This document shows positions 18,013-27,170 of a stretch of 64,000 nt of DNA, one piece after another. The number at the start of each line of letters is the position of its first letter. Positions within the stretch are counted from its first letter, which is position 1. The notes below the pieces were generated by a model. That model was given only the letters and a program-made list of their open reading frames with translations, searched no databases and had not been told where the DNA came from. Both the position numbers and the translations under genes were made by a program. Origin of the DNA: Pseudomonas salomonii (GTDB lineage Bacteria; Pseudomonadota; Gammaproteobacteria; Pseudomonadales; Pseudomonadaceae); the NCBI RefSeq assembly GCF_900107155.1, contig NZ_FNOX01000002.1, positions 496,001 through 560,000 on the forward strand, read 5' to 3'.

Positions 18013-21000
18013 CGTTGTTTCTCTGGTAAGCCGAACACGTCAGCATGGTGAGCGAACTGGGCTGACCATTGTGATTGGTCAGAGAAATCAAGCACTTGCC
18101 AGCCTTTGTCTACCAGCACGCCATGTAATTCGTTGGATACCACCTCAAGGAAGACCAATGCGCGGACAGTTTTGTACTGCCCAGCAGCAGTAGCCATCCC
18201 ATTAAGGACTGATACATTGATGACATCGGGCTGGCGCTGACCTGTCCGACTAAGGACTTGCAGCCATTGTTCCATTAGGTCATCACAACTGCCGGCTGAA
18301 TTGCGCCCAGCCGCAGCTATAGACGCCTGACTCGGTTGAACCTGGGCATTGGCCAGCGCTACCAGAAGCTTGAGTGCATCAGCATTGCGGCGATTGATGT
18401 GTTCGTGATCGGGCTGGTTGAAGTAGGACAGTAGGCACTGGTAGCAGCCGGCTTCGCAGATACGGCTGCCCAGTGCGTCGGTCTGCTCCAGCTCGGGCAA
18501 TTTGTCGAACTGCCACTCACCTTGCGGTACGTTGTAATGCATCAGACGCAGGGCGCTGCTAGCGACTTGCGCAAGGCTAGCGGGCTCGCTTACCAGACGG
18601 GTTAGCACGCCCGCACCGCCTTCGGCGGCTTCGTAGAACATCAACGCCCGGCGTTCATCGCCTTTGGGCAATGGCTCAGCGACCAGTTCGGATTCTTCGA
18701 TCTGGAAGGTCATCTCAATGCCGCGTTTGAGGGCAGCCTGCAAGGTAGCCATGGCCTCGGTGGACAACGAGTGCAGCGGTGCCAAAATCAACAGATTTCG
18801 GTGATCTTCGACAAAAGGAACAATGCGCTGATTGGGTATCTTGTCGAGTAGGGCTTCGTCATTACCGCCGTCTTCGCTACCGCTAGGATCGTCCTGCTTG
18901 CTCCAGGTACCAGTAATGGGATTAATGTAGAAGCCGAGTTGCTCCTTGTTCTTACGCCGCCGCCAGCCTCGGTTAATCCGCCACAGACGGGCGGCGGGAG
19001 CGTAGGTGAGCTCAGCCAGCACGTCCCCACCCTGCCGAATTTCAGCCTTACTCTTCTGGATGACACCATCTGGGCCGGGCAGGAAACGGTAGGTAGTTTG
19101 TAGGTCGAAGCCCTGACGTTGTCGGTCTTCATCGTTAATGGAGATGCGCTCGACAGCTACGGTTTCGACAGTCTCGACGCGATAAAGCTCGCGCACCCAG
19201 TCGTGTTCGGTCAACAGTGCATCGCAGTTTTCGCAGGTGTTAACGGCAAGCTGCGTGCCGCCGGGCTCGCCCACATGGCCATAGCCACACTGGTTGCAGA
19301 CCAATGAGGCAACGGTAGCCAACTGACTGTTGCCCGAAATGTGATCGGTCGAGCCGACGTTGAGTTTAGCGCGCACCACGCGATACATGCGACCTTGGTG
19401 GTAGATAAGGCTACGCGGGCCAAACTCGGAAAGTCCCAGAAAACGCGGACGGCTTACCATACTGCCTTCATCGTCCTTGCCGGAATTCGCGTTACTTCCC
19501 CGGGCGGGAATCCAAGCCATAAGCGGCAAGCGCGGGAAGTTGTAGCCTGGTAGGAAGCCCTGGCTGGCTAAGTAGCGATAAGTATAGAAGTCCGAGTTCT
19601 GTGTATTGCCGCTCTTTAGCAGTACGGCGTATTGACGTGCTGCATCGCCATAGCGCCGCTGGGCGTTTTGCCGTTCGCTGTGGGAGGCCGTATGACTCTT
19701 TACAATTTGGTCAGCCATATTCATCTGAGCGCGGGTGGCATCAAACAAGACGCGCCAGCGCTCCAATGCTTTGGAGAACTCTTGTGGTGCCTCTTTAATG
19801 ACCTGCTTCACATAGTCAGGTTTGAACCAGTCACTGCCACTCAGTTCGTTTTGCAACTGAGCGATGACACGAGAGGCGCTGATCTGTGCCCGTGCCTGCA
19901 CCGCTGGGTCATTGAGGGCATCGTGATAATGCTGGATAAGTGGTTTTTCTGGCGGGTCCAGATCGAGCATGAGTGCGATGCTGGAATCCAGGGCTACTTG
20001 CGCGCAGGCCAGCCAGACGGCGTTCAGGTGACTTTGTACGAGATCACGGTTGGCCAAATCGAGGGTGGGAGCCCGCACAACGCCGTACACCATCTCGCTG
20101 GCATGATGGAAAAACCATTGGTCGTGCGGACTCTGGGAGGCACAGTAGGTGATGACCAACGCTTGCTGTCCAGAGCGCCCTGCTCGGCCGCTACGCTGTG
20201 CGTAGTTAGCAGGGGTCGGCGGCACGTTGCGTAGGTACACGGTGTTGAGCGCAGAAATATCCACACCCAGTTCCATGGTTGGCGAACAAAACATGATTGG
20301 TAAACGCTCAAGCGGCGCTTCATGCGCAGGGTTACTCGCCCAATCTTTGCGATCTTTCTCGGTGTAGCGGAAGCGCTGCTCCAGCAATTGCCGCCTTCCT
20401 GCATCGACTTGGGCGGTGTGCTCGTGTGCTTCAAAGTCAAACAGCGAATGGCCACTCTGTCGTAATACGGTGGCGACACTGAGATAAAGCGTACGGAAGA
20501 AAGCATTGGTCCGGCTATCATCACCGAGCGCTTCGTCGGTGATCAGACACCAGTCCAGCGCGGCAGCATTCAGACGCCAACCCACCAGTTGCTGGTCAAT
20601 CGGATGCTTTTGTACATAACCGTAAAGGTTCGCGGCCTGCAACAGGGCTTCCACTAAGTCGCGCCAGTCAGCATCTTTCCAGCTTGCCACTTGGCCAGCT
20701 ACTGAAGTTTGCTTCCAGAAAGGCGCTGTTTTTATGTCGCGCAGCAGGCGTGAACGTGGGCCACCTGGCATCAGATCGGTACGCGGTTTGCCCTTATAGT
20801 CTGGACGCTTGTCCAGAATTAGGTACTTGGCGGTTTCCAACTGCTCGTCGGCCGCAAAGGCCCAGCGATCATTGAGGTATGAGAAAGCGCTGGTACGGGC
20901 TTTGTCCTGTTCCACGGGATCGAGGTAACGGCTCTCCAAGCAGAGACCGCGCCGCATGACATCAAAAACTTGCTGGCAGAGGATTGCACGATTGTGAGCA

Positions 21001-23303
21001 TTAAGTTTGCTCAGTGTTGAGCTTTTCGCAAAGGACGCGTCGTCTGCACAGAACTCATCCAGGCTGCGATAGCGAATGGCGAGCAGACCCAGTTGATCGA
21101 GGTTCGGGTTGTTGAAGCGCCAGCCCCGACGAAGGTCACGAAGCAGGCGATAACCGATGATGAAACGCAGCGTGCGTTGCGCCTCCTGTCGTGCCAGTCC
21201 CATGAGCTTGGGTGTACGTAGGTATTCAACGAGGGTAGCGTCATTCAGTTGGTCAAAGCCCAGCGCTTTAAATACCGAGTCGGCCAACTGCTCTTCGGTA
21301 AGGAGCCCATGGCTATTTTGCAGAGCGCCGATTAACCCGGAACGCAGCGTCAACAGAAAAACAAAATCGTTGAAATGCCCAGCCTGTAGGGCGGCATCCT
21401 GACGGTTGTCGGTAAAGCCCAGCAGTTTACGAGGGTCGGCTTGCCCTGAGACCGGCTCTCCTTCAGCAAACAGTTGACGTAACGCACTCAAGGTCAGGAT
21501 GGTTGTGGCGGATGAACGACCCTCGCCCGAAAGGCTAGCGAGGCGGTTGATGTCTTTGCCGTGAGCTTCATGAACCTGCGCACACTTCAGGCAGAAACGG
21601 AATTTTCCGGGGATATACCAGAAAGGCTCGCCGGAACCCTCATCACCTTTCACGCTCACTGACGCGTGATAAGGCACTAACTTTTTGTAGTTTTGCTTGA
21701 GCTTTGGTTCGTCTTTGCTCAAGTCCAGCCAAGTTTCGGGTAGATCCTCTAACACCCCCCGGTACTGCTGGCCGGCTTGCACCGGACAGAGAAAGCCAAA
21801 GGCAACGTCTTCGTTGTCATCGGAAGCTATATCATCGATTTCTCGCGGCTGGTAGCTGGTAGGCAGTTGCTTTGAAAGCCATACAGGGTGGTATTCCTGA
21901 CCGCAGTCTCGACAGAAATGTACTGGATACAGATGAACGCCTTCGTCCTGTCGCCCCGGCGCGAAGCGTTGCGCGTCGAGAGTTACATGACGCGCGCCCT
22001 GAGCCTCCAGAGTAGCCAGAACTTTGCCAGGACCACTGATGAACTGATGCAGCTTGAAGGCAAAAGGCGGCCGGCCTTGCGGAGTTCTAATTTCATGGGC
22101 TGCCACCAAAAAACGCTGCAAACTGGTGCGAGCGTCCTCTGGTGTGATTCCGGCCTCTTTCGCCAATTTGGCGCTGGCATCACGCAAAGTCATGGGCTTG
22201 GCGCGACGTGGGGGTTCATTGTCCGGCAAATCGATCCCAAGATTCAGCTCTACCCAAATTGCCATCGGGTCAGTGCGGAAAGATTCGAATCCATCCCAAG
22301 CAAATTCCTTGCGGTTCAACGCGATTTTCAATTGCGACAGAATAGCCGATACATCTTTGAGCGGATCTGTTACCCGTTCTAGCGTTTCACCGATGACGTC
22401 CTGCTCAGTAATGCAGGCACCAAAAAGCTTGCTAGCAACCTCGGCCACAGTTTTGTTACGGTCGGCTTGGCTCCCAGTGCTGGACATAGTGGCAGAGGTG
22501 CCGATGCAGACTAGTTCATCAGCATGCAAGCGCTCACGCAAACGGCGCACTAGCAATGCAACATCAGCCCCCTGCCGCCCACGATAAGTGTGCAACTCGT
22601 CAAGAATCAAGAACTCCAGACCATGGCAATGCTCCACCACCCGACGGTCATCCTCATCAAAGCGAGTAAGGATAAGCTCCAACATCATGAAGTTAGTGAG
22701 CAGAATATCTGGGGGATTGTCAGCAATGGCGGCGCGTTCGATACGCGACTCCTGCCCCGTGTAACGAGCGACGGTGAATGGTTGCTGCCCTTCTGGATAG
22801 CCGTGCAAGAATTTGTCGAGCTCCTCCAACTGGCTGTTGGCCAAGGCGTTCATTGGATAGATGACGACTGCACGGGTACGCGGACTTTGATCCTGATCCT
22901 TGGCTTTTAATATCCGATCGATCACAGGAATGAAAAAGGACAAAGATTTACCGGAGCCAGTGCCAGTCGTGACTACATAGCTCTGGCGACCCTGGCCTTT
23001 GGCCAGGGCTTGTAGCTGGTGGGCGTATAGGTGCAGATGTTCAGGATGCCCCTCAGTTTTTCCTACCTGAAAAAGCTCGGCACAGGCCTTGTGCAACAGA
23101 CCGTCCGCTGCAAGTTGCTGCACTGTGCCCTTGCGCTGATAATTTGGGTTGATCTGGATGAGTGGCTCAGGCCAATAACGACCACTAGCATATTGCCGCT
23201 CGACTTCTTCTCGAATGTCGGTAGCCTGAATCCGAGAAAAACTTCGGGAAAAGCTGCTGTATTCGTTAATCAATTTATCGCGAAAGTTGAATACGTTATC
23301 CAT
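18009..23303 (-). CDS. Giant DEAD/DEAH-box helicase with C-terminal DUF1998-type cysteine cluster
   Basis: This 1764-aa protein has Walker A VTTGTGSGKSLSFF (near 111-124), motif II LILDELHTYRGRQGAD (near 233) and SAT-like motif III GTSATMSS. Motifs V/VI are in LGVDISALNTVYLRN and YAQRSGRAGRSGQ. Near residue 1614 CEAGCYQCLLSYFNQPDHEH is the metal-binding signature of DUF1998/MrfA-like helicases. A further zinc-ribbon-like pair, CNQCGYG and CENCDAL, precedes it. Such proteins are known in DISARM (DrmA plus separate DrmB), Druantia (DruE) and repair (MrfA); here helicase and DUF1998-type parts are in one chain. It is the first large gene of the operon, with AAGGA upstream of the start. Confidence 0.9.
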   Translation of the reverse strand: MDNVFNFRDKLINEYSSFSRSFSRIQATDIREEVERQYASGRYWPEPLIQINPNYQRKGTVQQLAADGLLHKACAELFQVGKTEGHPEHLHLYAHQLQALAKGQGRQSYVVTTGTGSGKSLSFFIPVIDRILKAKDQDQSPRTRAVVIYPMNALANSQLEELDKFLHGYPEGQQPFTVARYTGQESRIERAAIADNPPDILLTNFMMLELILTRFDEDDRRVVEHCHGLEFLILDELHTYRGRQGADVALLVRRLRERLHADELVCIGTSATMSSTGSQADRNKTVAEVASKLFGACITEQDVIGETLERVTDPLKDVSAILSQLKIALNRKEFAWDGFESFRTDPMAIWVELNLGIDLPDNEPPRRAKPMTLRDASAKLAKEAGITPEDARTSLQRFLVAAHEIRTPQGRPPFAFKLHQFISGPGKVLATLEAQGARHVTLDAQRFAPGRQDEGVHLYPVHFCRDCGQEYHPVWLSKQLPTSYQPREIDDIASDDNEDVAFGFLCPVQAGQQYRGVLEDLPETWLDLSKDEPKLKQNYKKLVPYHASVSVKGDEGSGEPFWYIPGKFRFCLKCAQVHEAHGKDINRLASLSGEGRSSATTILTLSALRQLFAEGEPVSGQADPRKLLGFTDNRQDAALQAGHFNDFVFLLTLRSGLIGALQNSHGLLTEEQLADSVFKALGFDQLNDATLVEYLRTPKLMGLARQEAQRTLRFIIGYRLLRDLRRGWRFNNPNLDQLGLLAIRYRSLDEFCADDASFAKSSTLSKLNAHNRAILCQQVFDVMRRGLCLESRYLDPVEQDKARTSAFSYLNDRWAFAADEQLETAKYLILDKRPDYKGKPRTDLMPGGPRSRLLRDIKTAPFWKQTSVAGQVASWKDADWRDLVEALLQAANLYGYVQKHPIDQQLVGWRLNAAALDWCLITDEALGDDSRTNAFFRTLYLSVATVLRQSGHSLFDFEAHEHTAQVDAGRRQLLEQRFRYTEKDRKDWASNPAHEAPLERLPIMFCSPTMELGVDISALNTVYLRNVPPTPANYAQRSGRAGRSGQQALVITYCASQSPHDQWFFHHASEMVYGVVRAPTLDLANRDLVQSHLNAVWLACAQVALDSSIALMLDLDPPEKPLIQHYHDALNDPAVQARAQISASRVIAQLQNELSGSDWFKPDYVKQVIKEAPQEFSKALERWRVLFDATRAQMNMADQIVKSHTASHSERQNAQRRYGDAARQYAVLLKSGNTQNSDFYTYRYLASQGFLPGYNFPRLPLMAWIPARGSNANSGKDDEGSMVSRPRFLGLSEFGPRSLIYHQGRMYRVVRAKLNVGSTDHISGNSQLATVASLVCNQCGYGHVGEPGGTQLAVNTCENCDALLTEHDWVRELYRVETVETVAVERISINDEDRQRQGFDLQTTYRFLPGPDGVIQKSKAEIRQGGDVLAELTYAPAARLWRINRGWRRRKNKEQLGFYINPITGTWSKQDDPSGSEDGGNDEALLDKIPNQRIVPFVEDHRNLLILAPLHSLSTEAMATLQAALKRGIEMTFQIEESELVAEPLPKGDERRALMFYEAAEGGAGVLTRLVSEPASLAQVASSALRLMHYNVPQGEWQFDKLPELEQTDALGSRICEAGCYQCLLSYFNQPDHEHINRRNADALKLLVALANAQVQPSQASIAAAGRNSAGSCDDLMEQWLQVLSRTGQRQPDVINVSVLNGMATAAGQYKTVRALVFLEVVSNELHGVLVDKGWQVLDFSDQSQWSAQFAHHADVFGLPEKQR

Positions 23304-23541
23304 AGGTGATTTTTCCTTTCGCGTTGGAATAGTTGCCAGCCGTCATCAAAACGTTTTTCGCCCTAAAAAACCGGTAGCGCATAGGTGCTTGCCTCACAAT
23401 CGGTAGCCTTCGAACATTCTCGATGACTATCAAAAAAACGATTCCAACTGACCGTCTCCTTCAATAGTGGGGCAATCCAACGCGAGGCACATGCCGCATA
23501 AAAGAAGAACCTATGCAATGTAAAAACACATACAACGGCAA

Positions 23542-23745
23542 TCAGCCATCATGCGATATTTGTACTGATTCGTCACTGGCTCCGCCCGCCTTCACCCAGA
23601 TATCTACCTCAGCCTTCTGAAATTTCCACAACCGCCCGACCTTGTGAGCAGGCATCTGACGTTTGGCAATCCAGGCATATATGGTGTCTTTGCTGACACC
23701 CAAGTGTTCGCTTATTTCTTCGACACCAAACCAACGATCAGACAT
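23542..23745 (-). CDS. AlpA/excisionase-like helix-turn-helix protein
   Basis: This 67-aa protein consists almost entirely of a MerR/Xis-type winged HTH: DRWFGVEEISEHLGVSKDTI, then WIAKRQMPAHKVGRLWKF. Proteins of this family act as AlpA-like activators, excisionases or small regulators of islands. It starts at the ATG at 23745 with AGG eight bases upstream. It lies 238 bases upstream of the giant helicase in the same direction. It could control the operon or belong to the mobile element that brought it; the sequence does not decide this. Confidence 0.8.
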   Translation of the reverse strand: MSDRWFGVEEISEHLGVSKDTIYAWIAKRQMPAHKVGRLWKFQKAEVDIWVKAGGASDESVQISHDG

Positions 23746-24694
23746 ATCACAGACCTGCGTGAACGTAAGACTTAAGGGGTTTTTAGTGATTTTGCCCGTT
23801 TAGGTCAGGTTAGGATAGATTTAAAAGGATTATATCCAACCGGGCGGACCTCATCGATGCCAGAAAAAGCCCCCCTAGGTAACAACAGAATCTGACTAGC
23901 CTTTCAGCCCGATTAATCGCCGTGTCCGCAGCAAAACATTGCTCCAGCAGAGTAGCTCAGGAAGCGTCATCTGATGCACCTACGCCCCATGCTTCTTCGC
24001 GTTCCAGCTAAGGGCCATTGAGGTTGACGTCCCAATAAATAGCTAAGGAAATGCGAGCTGCTGAAACGTAGCCACTTTTCGCTCTTTACCCCCCCTGACC
24101 CTTAAGAACGAAGAATCGGAACTGAGCTTCCGGGTTTAGCGCCGCGCAGCGGGTGAGGAAAAACGGCCTAATCGCCCGTAAAACAGGCCGTCTGGCAAGG
24201 CTATCTGACATGCGAAAACGCTGAGAAAGGAAGAGAAATATCGGACTGGAATGGTGCCAAAGGCAGCGCGAAAAAGGGCCAAAAGCGGCGCAAGCACCTA
24301 CCGCAGTTGAAGCGTGGATCCATGATATTCGCGCGCAGGAGTTAATATTGAATCTTCAAGTCACAGAGGCCATCTCCAAGCTTGTTGGTGATAATCTGAG
24401 GATCCTGTACAGGGTGGCGCTGGAGAAGCGTCTCCATAAAATTGCGAGCGCGTAGGACGAAATCATCTTAGGCCATGGCGCGGGCAAGACGTCCTTGTTG
24501 GCGGTAGCGGTTGAGCATTTACGAGCTTTTGGCGTCTAGGAGAGGCCCTTTGGCCTAATGGGCGATGCTTTATCGCTAAGGCAGAACTTCGCGGGCCGTA
24601 TCTGCGACCGAGTAGCACTGGTGGTGCTCTAGAGACGATCTTCGAGAACCCTGGGCAAATCAAGCAGGGGCTGGCAAGGCTGAAGGCTCAAGGA
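23746..24694. other. About 950 bp of apparently decayed accessory DNA at the island edge
   Basis: No intact gene with a plausible start was found. Short coding-like pieces are interrupted by stops. One plus-strand stretch ending at 24537 contains GHGAGKTSLLAVAVEHLRAF (24471-24530), a Walker A-like motif of unknown family. Another near 24232-24330 is very basic. I read the region as relics of genes lost by mutation. No tRNA or attachment repeat was seen. Confidence 0.5.
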
Positions 24695-24796
24695 TCTATC
24701 TCAAAGCTGTGCTCACGCGACTGCCGACGCACCGAATTGCTACCCCACAGGTGGGCACCCGTTTAATCACGCAAGGTGTGTTGGGCAGGCGCATAC
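24695..24796 (+). mobile_element. IS66 right-end remnant (tnpC tail plus inverted repeat)
   Basis: The segment carries the codons for LKAVLTRLPTH, then after a small deletion those for ELLPHRWAPV and a stop. CGTTTAATCACGCAAGGTGT and GTTGGGCAGGCGCATAC follow, matching the end of the complete IS66 (5255-5292) almost base for base. The terminal bases have drifted (GCATAC instead of GCTTAC). No other part of this IS copy is visible nearby. Confidence 0.85.
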
Positions 24797-24910
24797 CGAC
24801 CGGTGGCCCCTGAGGGGTAAACTTGGCCAGCCGGCGCCGTTACACCGAAGCGGCCAGCGTGAATTCATTGGTCGCACCGCTCATGCCACGTGGTCACTTC
24901 AGTTAAGTCC

Positions 24911-25288
24911 TTAACTCACCTCATTCAGCGCCTTGATCAGTTCGATCTTACGCATAGTCGAACGCCCCGCTATTCGGTGTTTACGAGCTCGCTCCATAAG
25001 CTCATTTTTGCTCATATCCTCTAATCGCTGATCAGTTCGCGGGGCACCCTGTCGTGTTGCTACAGCTCGCCGGGCTGATGATTCTCGGGCTTTAGCCTTT
25101 TTTGCTTCGGTGGTTTTCTGCCCAGACCCACCCTTCCGTTCGCCGCCACCTGACTGTTTATTAACTGTTCCCCACGCACGACGTGCTGCTTCATCTTCGG
25201 GAACCCCTTTAGCCTCGTAGCTATCTTCGATATGTTTCGCTTTGCGTTTTTGGTTATCGGTGTACTTGTCTTTATCCCCGCGCGGCAT
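24911..25288 (-). CDS. Small basic DUF7218-like protein with Rho-N/SAP-like C-terminus
   Basis: This 125-aa, highly charged protein begins MPRGDKDKYTDNQKRKAKHI and includes RRAWGTVNKQSGGG, a family often annotated in Pseudomonas as 'plasmid stabilization protein' although function is not shown. The C-terminal 35 residues (MSKNELMERARKHRIAGRST) resemble the Rho termination factor N-terminal/SAP-like helical fold that binds nucleic acid. The middle is rich in Lys, Ala and Gly and probably disordered. The start has AGAGGA nearby. It may be a nucleoid- or stress-associated protein; that is a guess. Confidence 0.75.
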   Translation of the reverse strand: MPRGDKDKYTDNQKRKAKHIEDSYEAKGVPEDEAARRAWGTVNKQSGGGERKGGSGQKTTEAKKAKARESSARRAVATRQGAPRTDQRLEDMSKNELMERARKHRIAGRSTMRKIELIKALNEVS

Positions 25289-25404
25289 GATCGCATCCTC
25301 TTAGTGGCTGAGCACATTGCCTACATTTGTGGAGCATCCAACCCAACATTTTATTGTCTTCAAAGGGTTTTGGCCCAGCGGTTCATAACGGCCTGGGCCA
25401 TCAA

Positions 25405-25557
25405 TTATCGCTTACTGTCGTCCGCCTTTCCTTCCTGCATCTGTACAGAGGACTTGGTGCCGCTGGAGTTGTCTTTGGTTGCATTATCGGCGCTGTCAAA
25501 GCATCCATGAAGCATGAATACACTGCAGAAGCCCAAGCACATACTCAACTTTTTCAT
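25405..25557 (-). CDS. Small lipoprotein, 50 aa
   Basis: This short gene reads MKKLSMCLGFCSVFMLHGCF and continues for 30 polar residues to a TAA. The N-terminus is a lipoprotein signal with lipobox LHGC (Cys19), so the mature lipopeptide would be about 32 residues, rich in Asp, Lys, Ser and Gln. TAGG lies about nine bases before the ATG. It stands between the formaldehyde-dehydrogenase-like gene and the DUF7218-like gene, all on the minus strand. Function is unknown; it may be an envelope-stress peptide. Confidence 0.65.
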   Translation of the reverse strand: MKKLSMCLGFCSVFMLHGCFDSADNATKDNSSGTKSSVQMQEGKADDSKR

Positions 25558-25592
25558 GATCGTTTACCTACTAGTGAATTTGGCTGTTCATT

Positions 25593-26732
25593 TCAGGCTG
25601 CTGGCTTGAGTACGACCTTCGTCCAGCCATCGTCACGTGCGTCGAAGTGCTTATAGGCATCTGGGCCTTCGGCGAGCTTGAGTCGATGAGAAATGATCTG
25701 AGATGGTTTGGCACGACCGTGATGGATAAGCTCGGCCAAGCGACGGTTATAGACTTTGACGTTAGCCTGCCCAGTTCGAATCTGCTGCCCCTTGAACCAG
25801 AAAGCGCCGAAGTCGAAGGCCATCTTGCCTTCTTTGGCCAGTTCATTTTTAGCGCCTGGATCCTGCGGTACAAACACTCCAACGACACCGATGCCCCCCG
25901 TCGCTTTTGTCGAGGCGACAAGGTTATTCATAGTGAGATGATTGGCCTCATGACCGTGGCGGTCGCAGCATTGGTAACCAACACACTCACATCCTCGATC
26001 GGTGCCTTTGCCGTGAGTCAGATTTAAGATTTGGTCCACTGCCTCTTTCTCAAGCGAGTTGATGGGCGTAGCACCCATCTGAGCGGCGAGCTTTAAACGG
26101 TCGGGATGATTGTCGACCACGAACACCTGAGAGGCGCCCTTGATGATTGCTGAGTGGGCGGCCATTAAACCCACCGGGCCGGCGCCGTAGATGGCAATGC
26201 TCTCCCCAGGAAGGAGGCCCGCCAGCTCGGTTGCATGCCAGCCCGTCGGGAAGATGTCGGACAGCATGACGTAGTCTTCTTCACGCTCTTGCGCATCTTC
26301 TGGCAGCACCAGGCAGTTGAAGTCTGCATAAGGCACCCGAAGCAGTTCGGCCTGCCCTCCCTGATAAGGGCCCATGTCAGCGAACCCGTATGCAGCACCC
26401 GCGCTGCCCGGGTTAGCGGTCAGGCAGAATCCGGTCAGACCTTTTTCACAGTTTTCGCAAAAGCCGCAGCCGATGTTAAATGGCAGGCATACGCGGTCGC
26501 CTACCTTTACCCGATCCACACCGGCGCCAACTTCGATGACCTCGCCCAGATTCTCATGGCCAAACACTCTGCCGGTTTCGAAAGAGGTTCGGCCTTCATA
26601 CATATGCAGATCAGATCCGCAGATATTAGTGGCCGTCACCCGCACCAGAACGTCGGTGGGTTTTTCAATTTTGGCGTCCGGCACATTTTGCACACTGACG
26701 TCACGAGGGCCGTTGTAAACGATGGCTTTCAT
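25593..26732 (-). CDS. Zinc-dependent alcohol dehydrogenase, glutathione-independent formaldehyde dehydrogenase-like
   Basis: This 379-aa protein belongs to the medium-chain dehydrogenase family. Residues ICGSDLHMYEGRTSFETGRV and FGHENLGEV give the catalytic zinc ligands (Cys, His, Glu). CGFCENCEKGLTGFC (about 109-123) forms the structural zinc site. AIYGAGPVGLMAAHSAIIKG is the NAD-binding Rossmann motif. Size and the CVGYQC/HGHEAN insert match Pseudomonas putida-type formaldehyde dehydrogenase, which oxidises formaldehyde with NAD and no glutathione. The start has GGGAG six bases upstream. The true substrate could be another aldehyde or alcohol. Confidence 0.88.
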   Translation of the reverse strand: MKAIVYNGPRDVSVQNVPDAKIEKPTDVLVRVTATNICGSDLHMYEGRTSFETGRVFGHENLGEVIEVGAGVDRVKVGDRVCLPFNIGCGFCENCEKGLTGFCLTANPGSAGAAYGFADMGPYQGGQAELLRVPYADFNCLVLPEDAQEREEDYVMLSDIFPTGWHATELAGLLPGESIAIYGAGPVGLMAAHSAIIKGASQVFVVDNHPDRLKLAAQMGATPINSLEKEAVDQILNLTHGKGTDRGCECVGYQCCDRHGHEANHLTMNNLVASTKATGGIGVVGVFVPQDPGAKNELAKEGKMAFDFGAFWFKGQQIRTGQANVKVYNRRLAELIHHGRAKPSQIISHRLKLAEGPDAYKHFDARDDGWTKVVLKPAA

Positions 26733-26926
26733 TGCGTTCTCCCAGAGGCAAGACGAAAGGGGTTTTTCGTCAGCACATGTTTAATCTGTCCGAGAGAGCA
26801 AAATGTATGTTCAAGAAATTCGAGGCATGTCTGACGAGCGGTACATTCTAAAAATCGCTCAAAAAATCTGAATTATTCGCCCTCGTATCCCTCTCTTTTC
26901 TTATCGATAGAGATTGAGAGGTTGGC

Positions 26927-27163
26927 TTGAGTTATCTGGATTGGGTTCAGTGGCCCGCCATGGCAGTGACAGTGATCGCCGCGTGGCTTATCGGGTCTCA
27001 ACGCCCCGCGAGAAGAATGGCCGGGTTCTTCTGTTTTATTTTGAGTAATGTCCTTTGGGTCGTTTGGGGGGCTTATGCTGAGGCCTACGCGCTGATCGTG
27101 CTGCAGATCTGTCTTTGCTCGATGAACCTACGTGGGTTTAAAAAGAATTTTAAGAATCAGTAG
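26927..27163 (+). CDS. Small two-helix membrane protein (paralogue A)
   Basis: This 78-aa protein starts at TTG 26927, preceded by GAGAGG. It has two hydrophobic helices (about 8-24 and 32-60), the motif DWVQWPAMAVTVIAAWLIGS and a basic tail. It is clearly paralogous to the protein on the other strand at 27171-27419. The two genes point at each other with seven bases between their stops. Function is unknown; the family is a small inner-membrane protein seen in pseudomonads. Confidence 0.7.
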   Translation: MSYLDWVQWPAMAVTVIAAWLIGSQRPARRMAGFFCFILSNVLWVVWGAYAEAYALIVLQICLCSMNLRGFKKNFKNQ

Positions 27164-27170
27164 GCGCGAT

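Noticed and set aside
6083..23303. Classification as a standard DISARM or BREX system
   Set aside because: No DrmC phospholipase-D, PglZ, BrxC or BrxL-type gene is seen, and helicase and DUF1998-type parts are in one chain.
24463..24663. 66-aa minus-strand frame
   Set aside because: It lies in decayed DNA without start signal.
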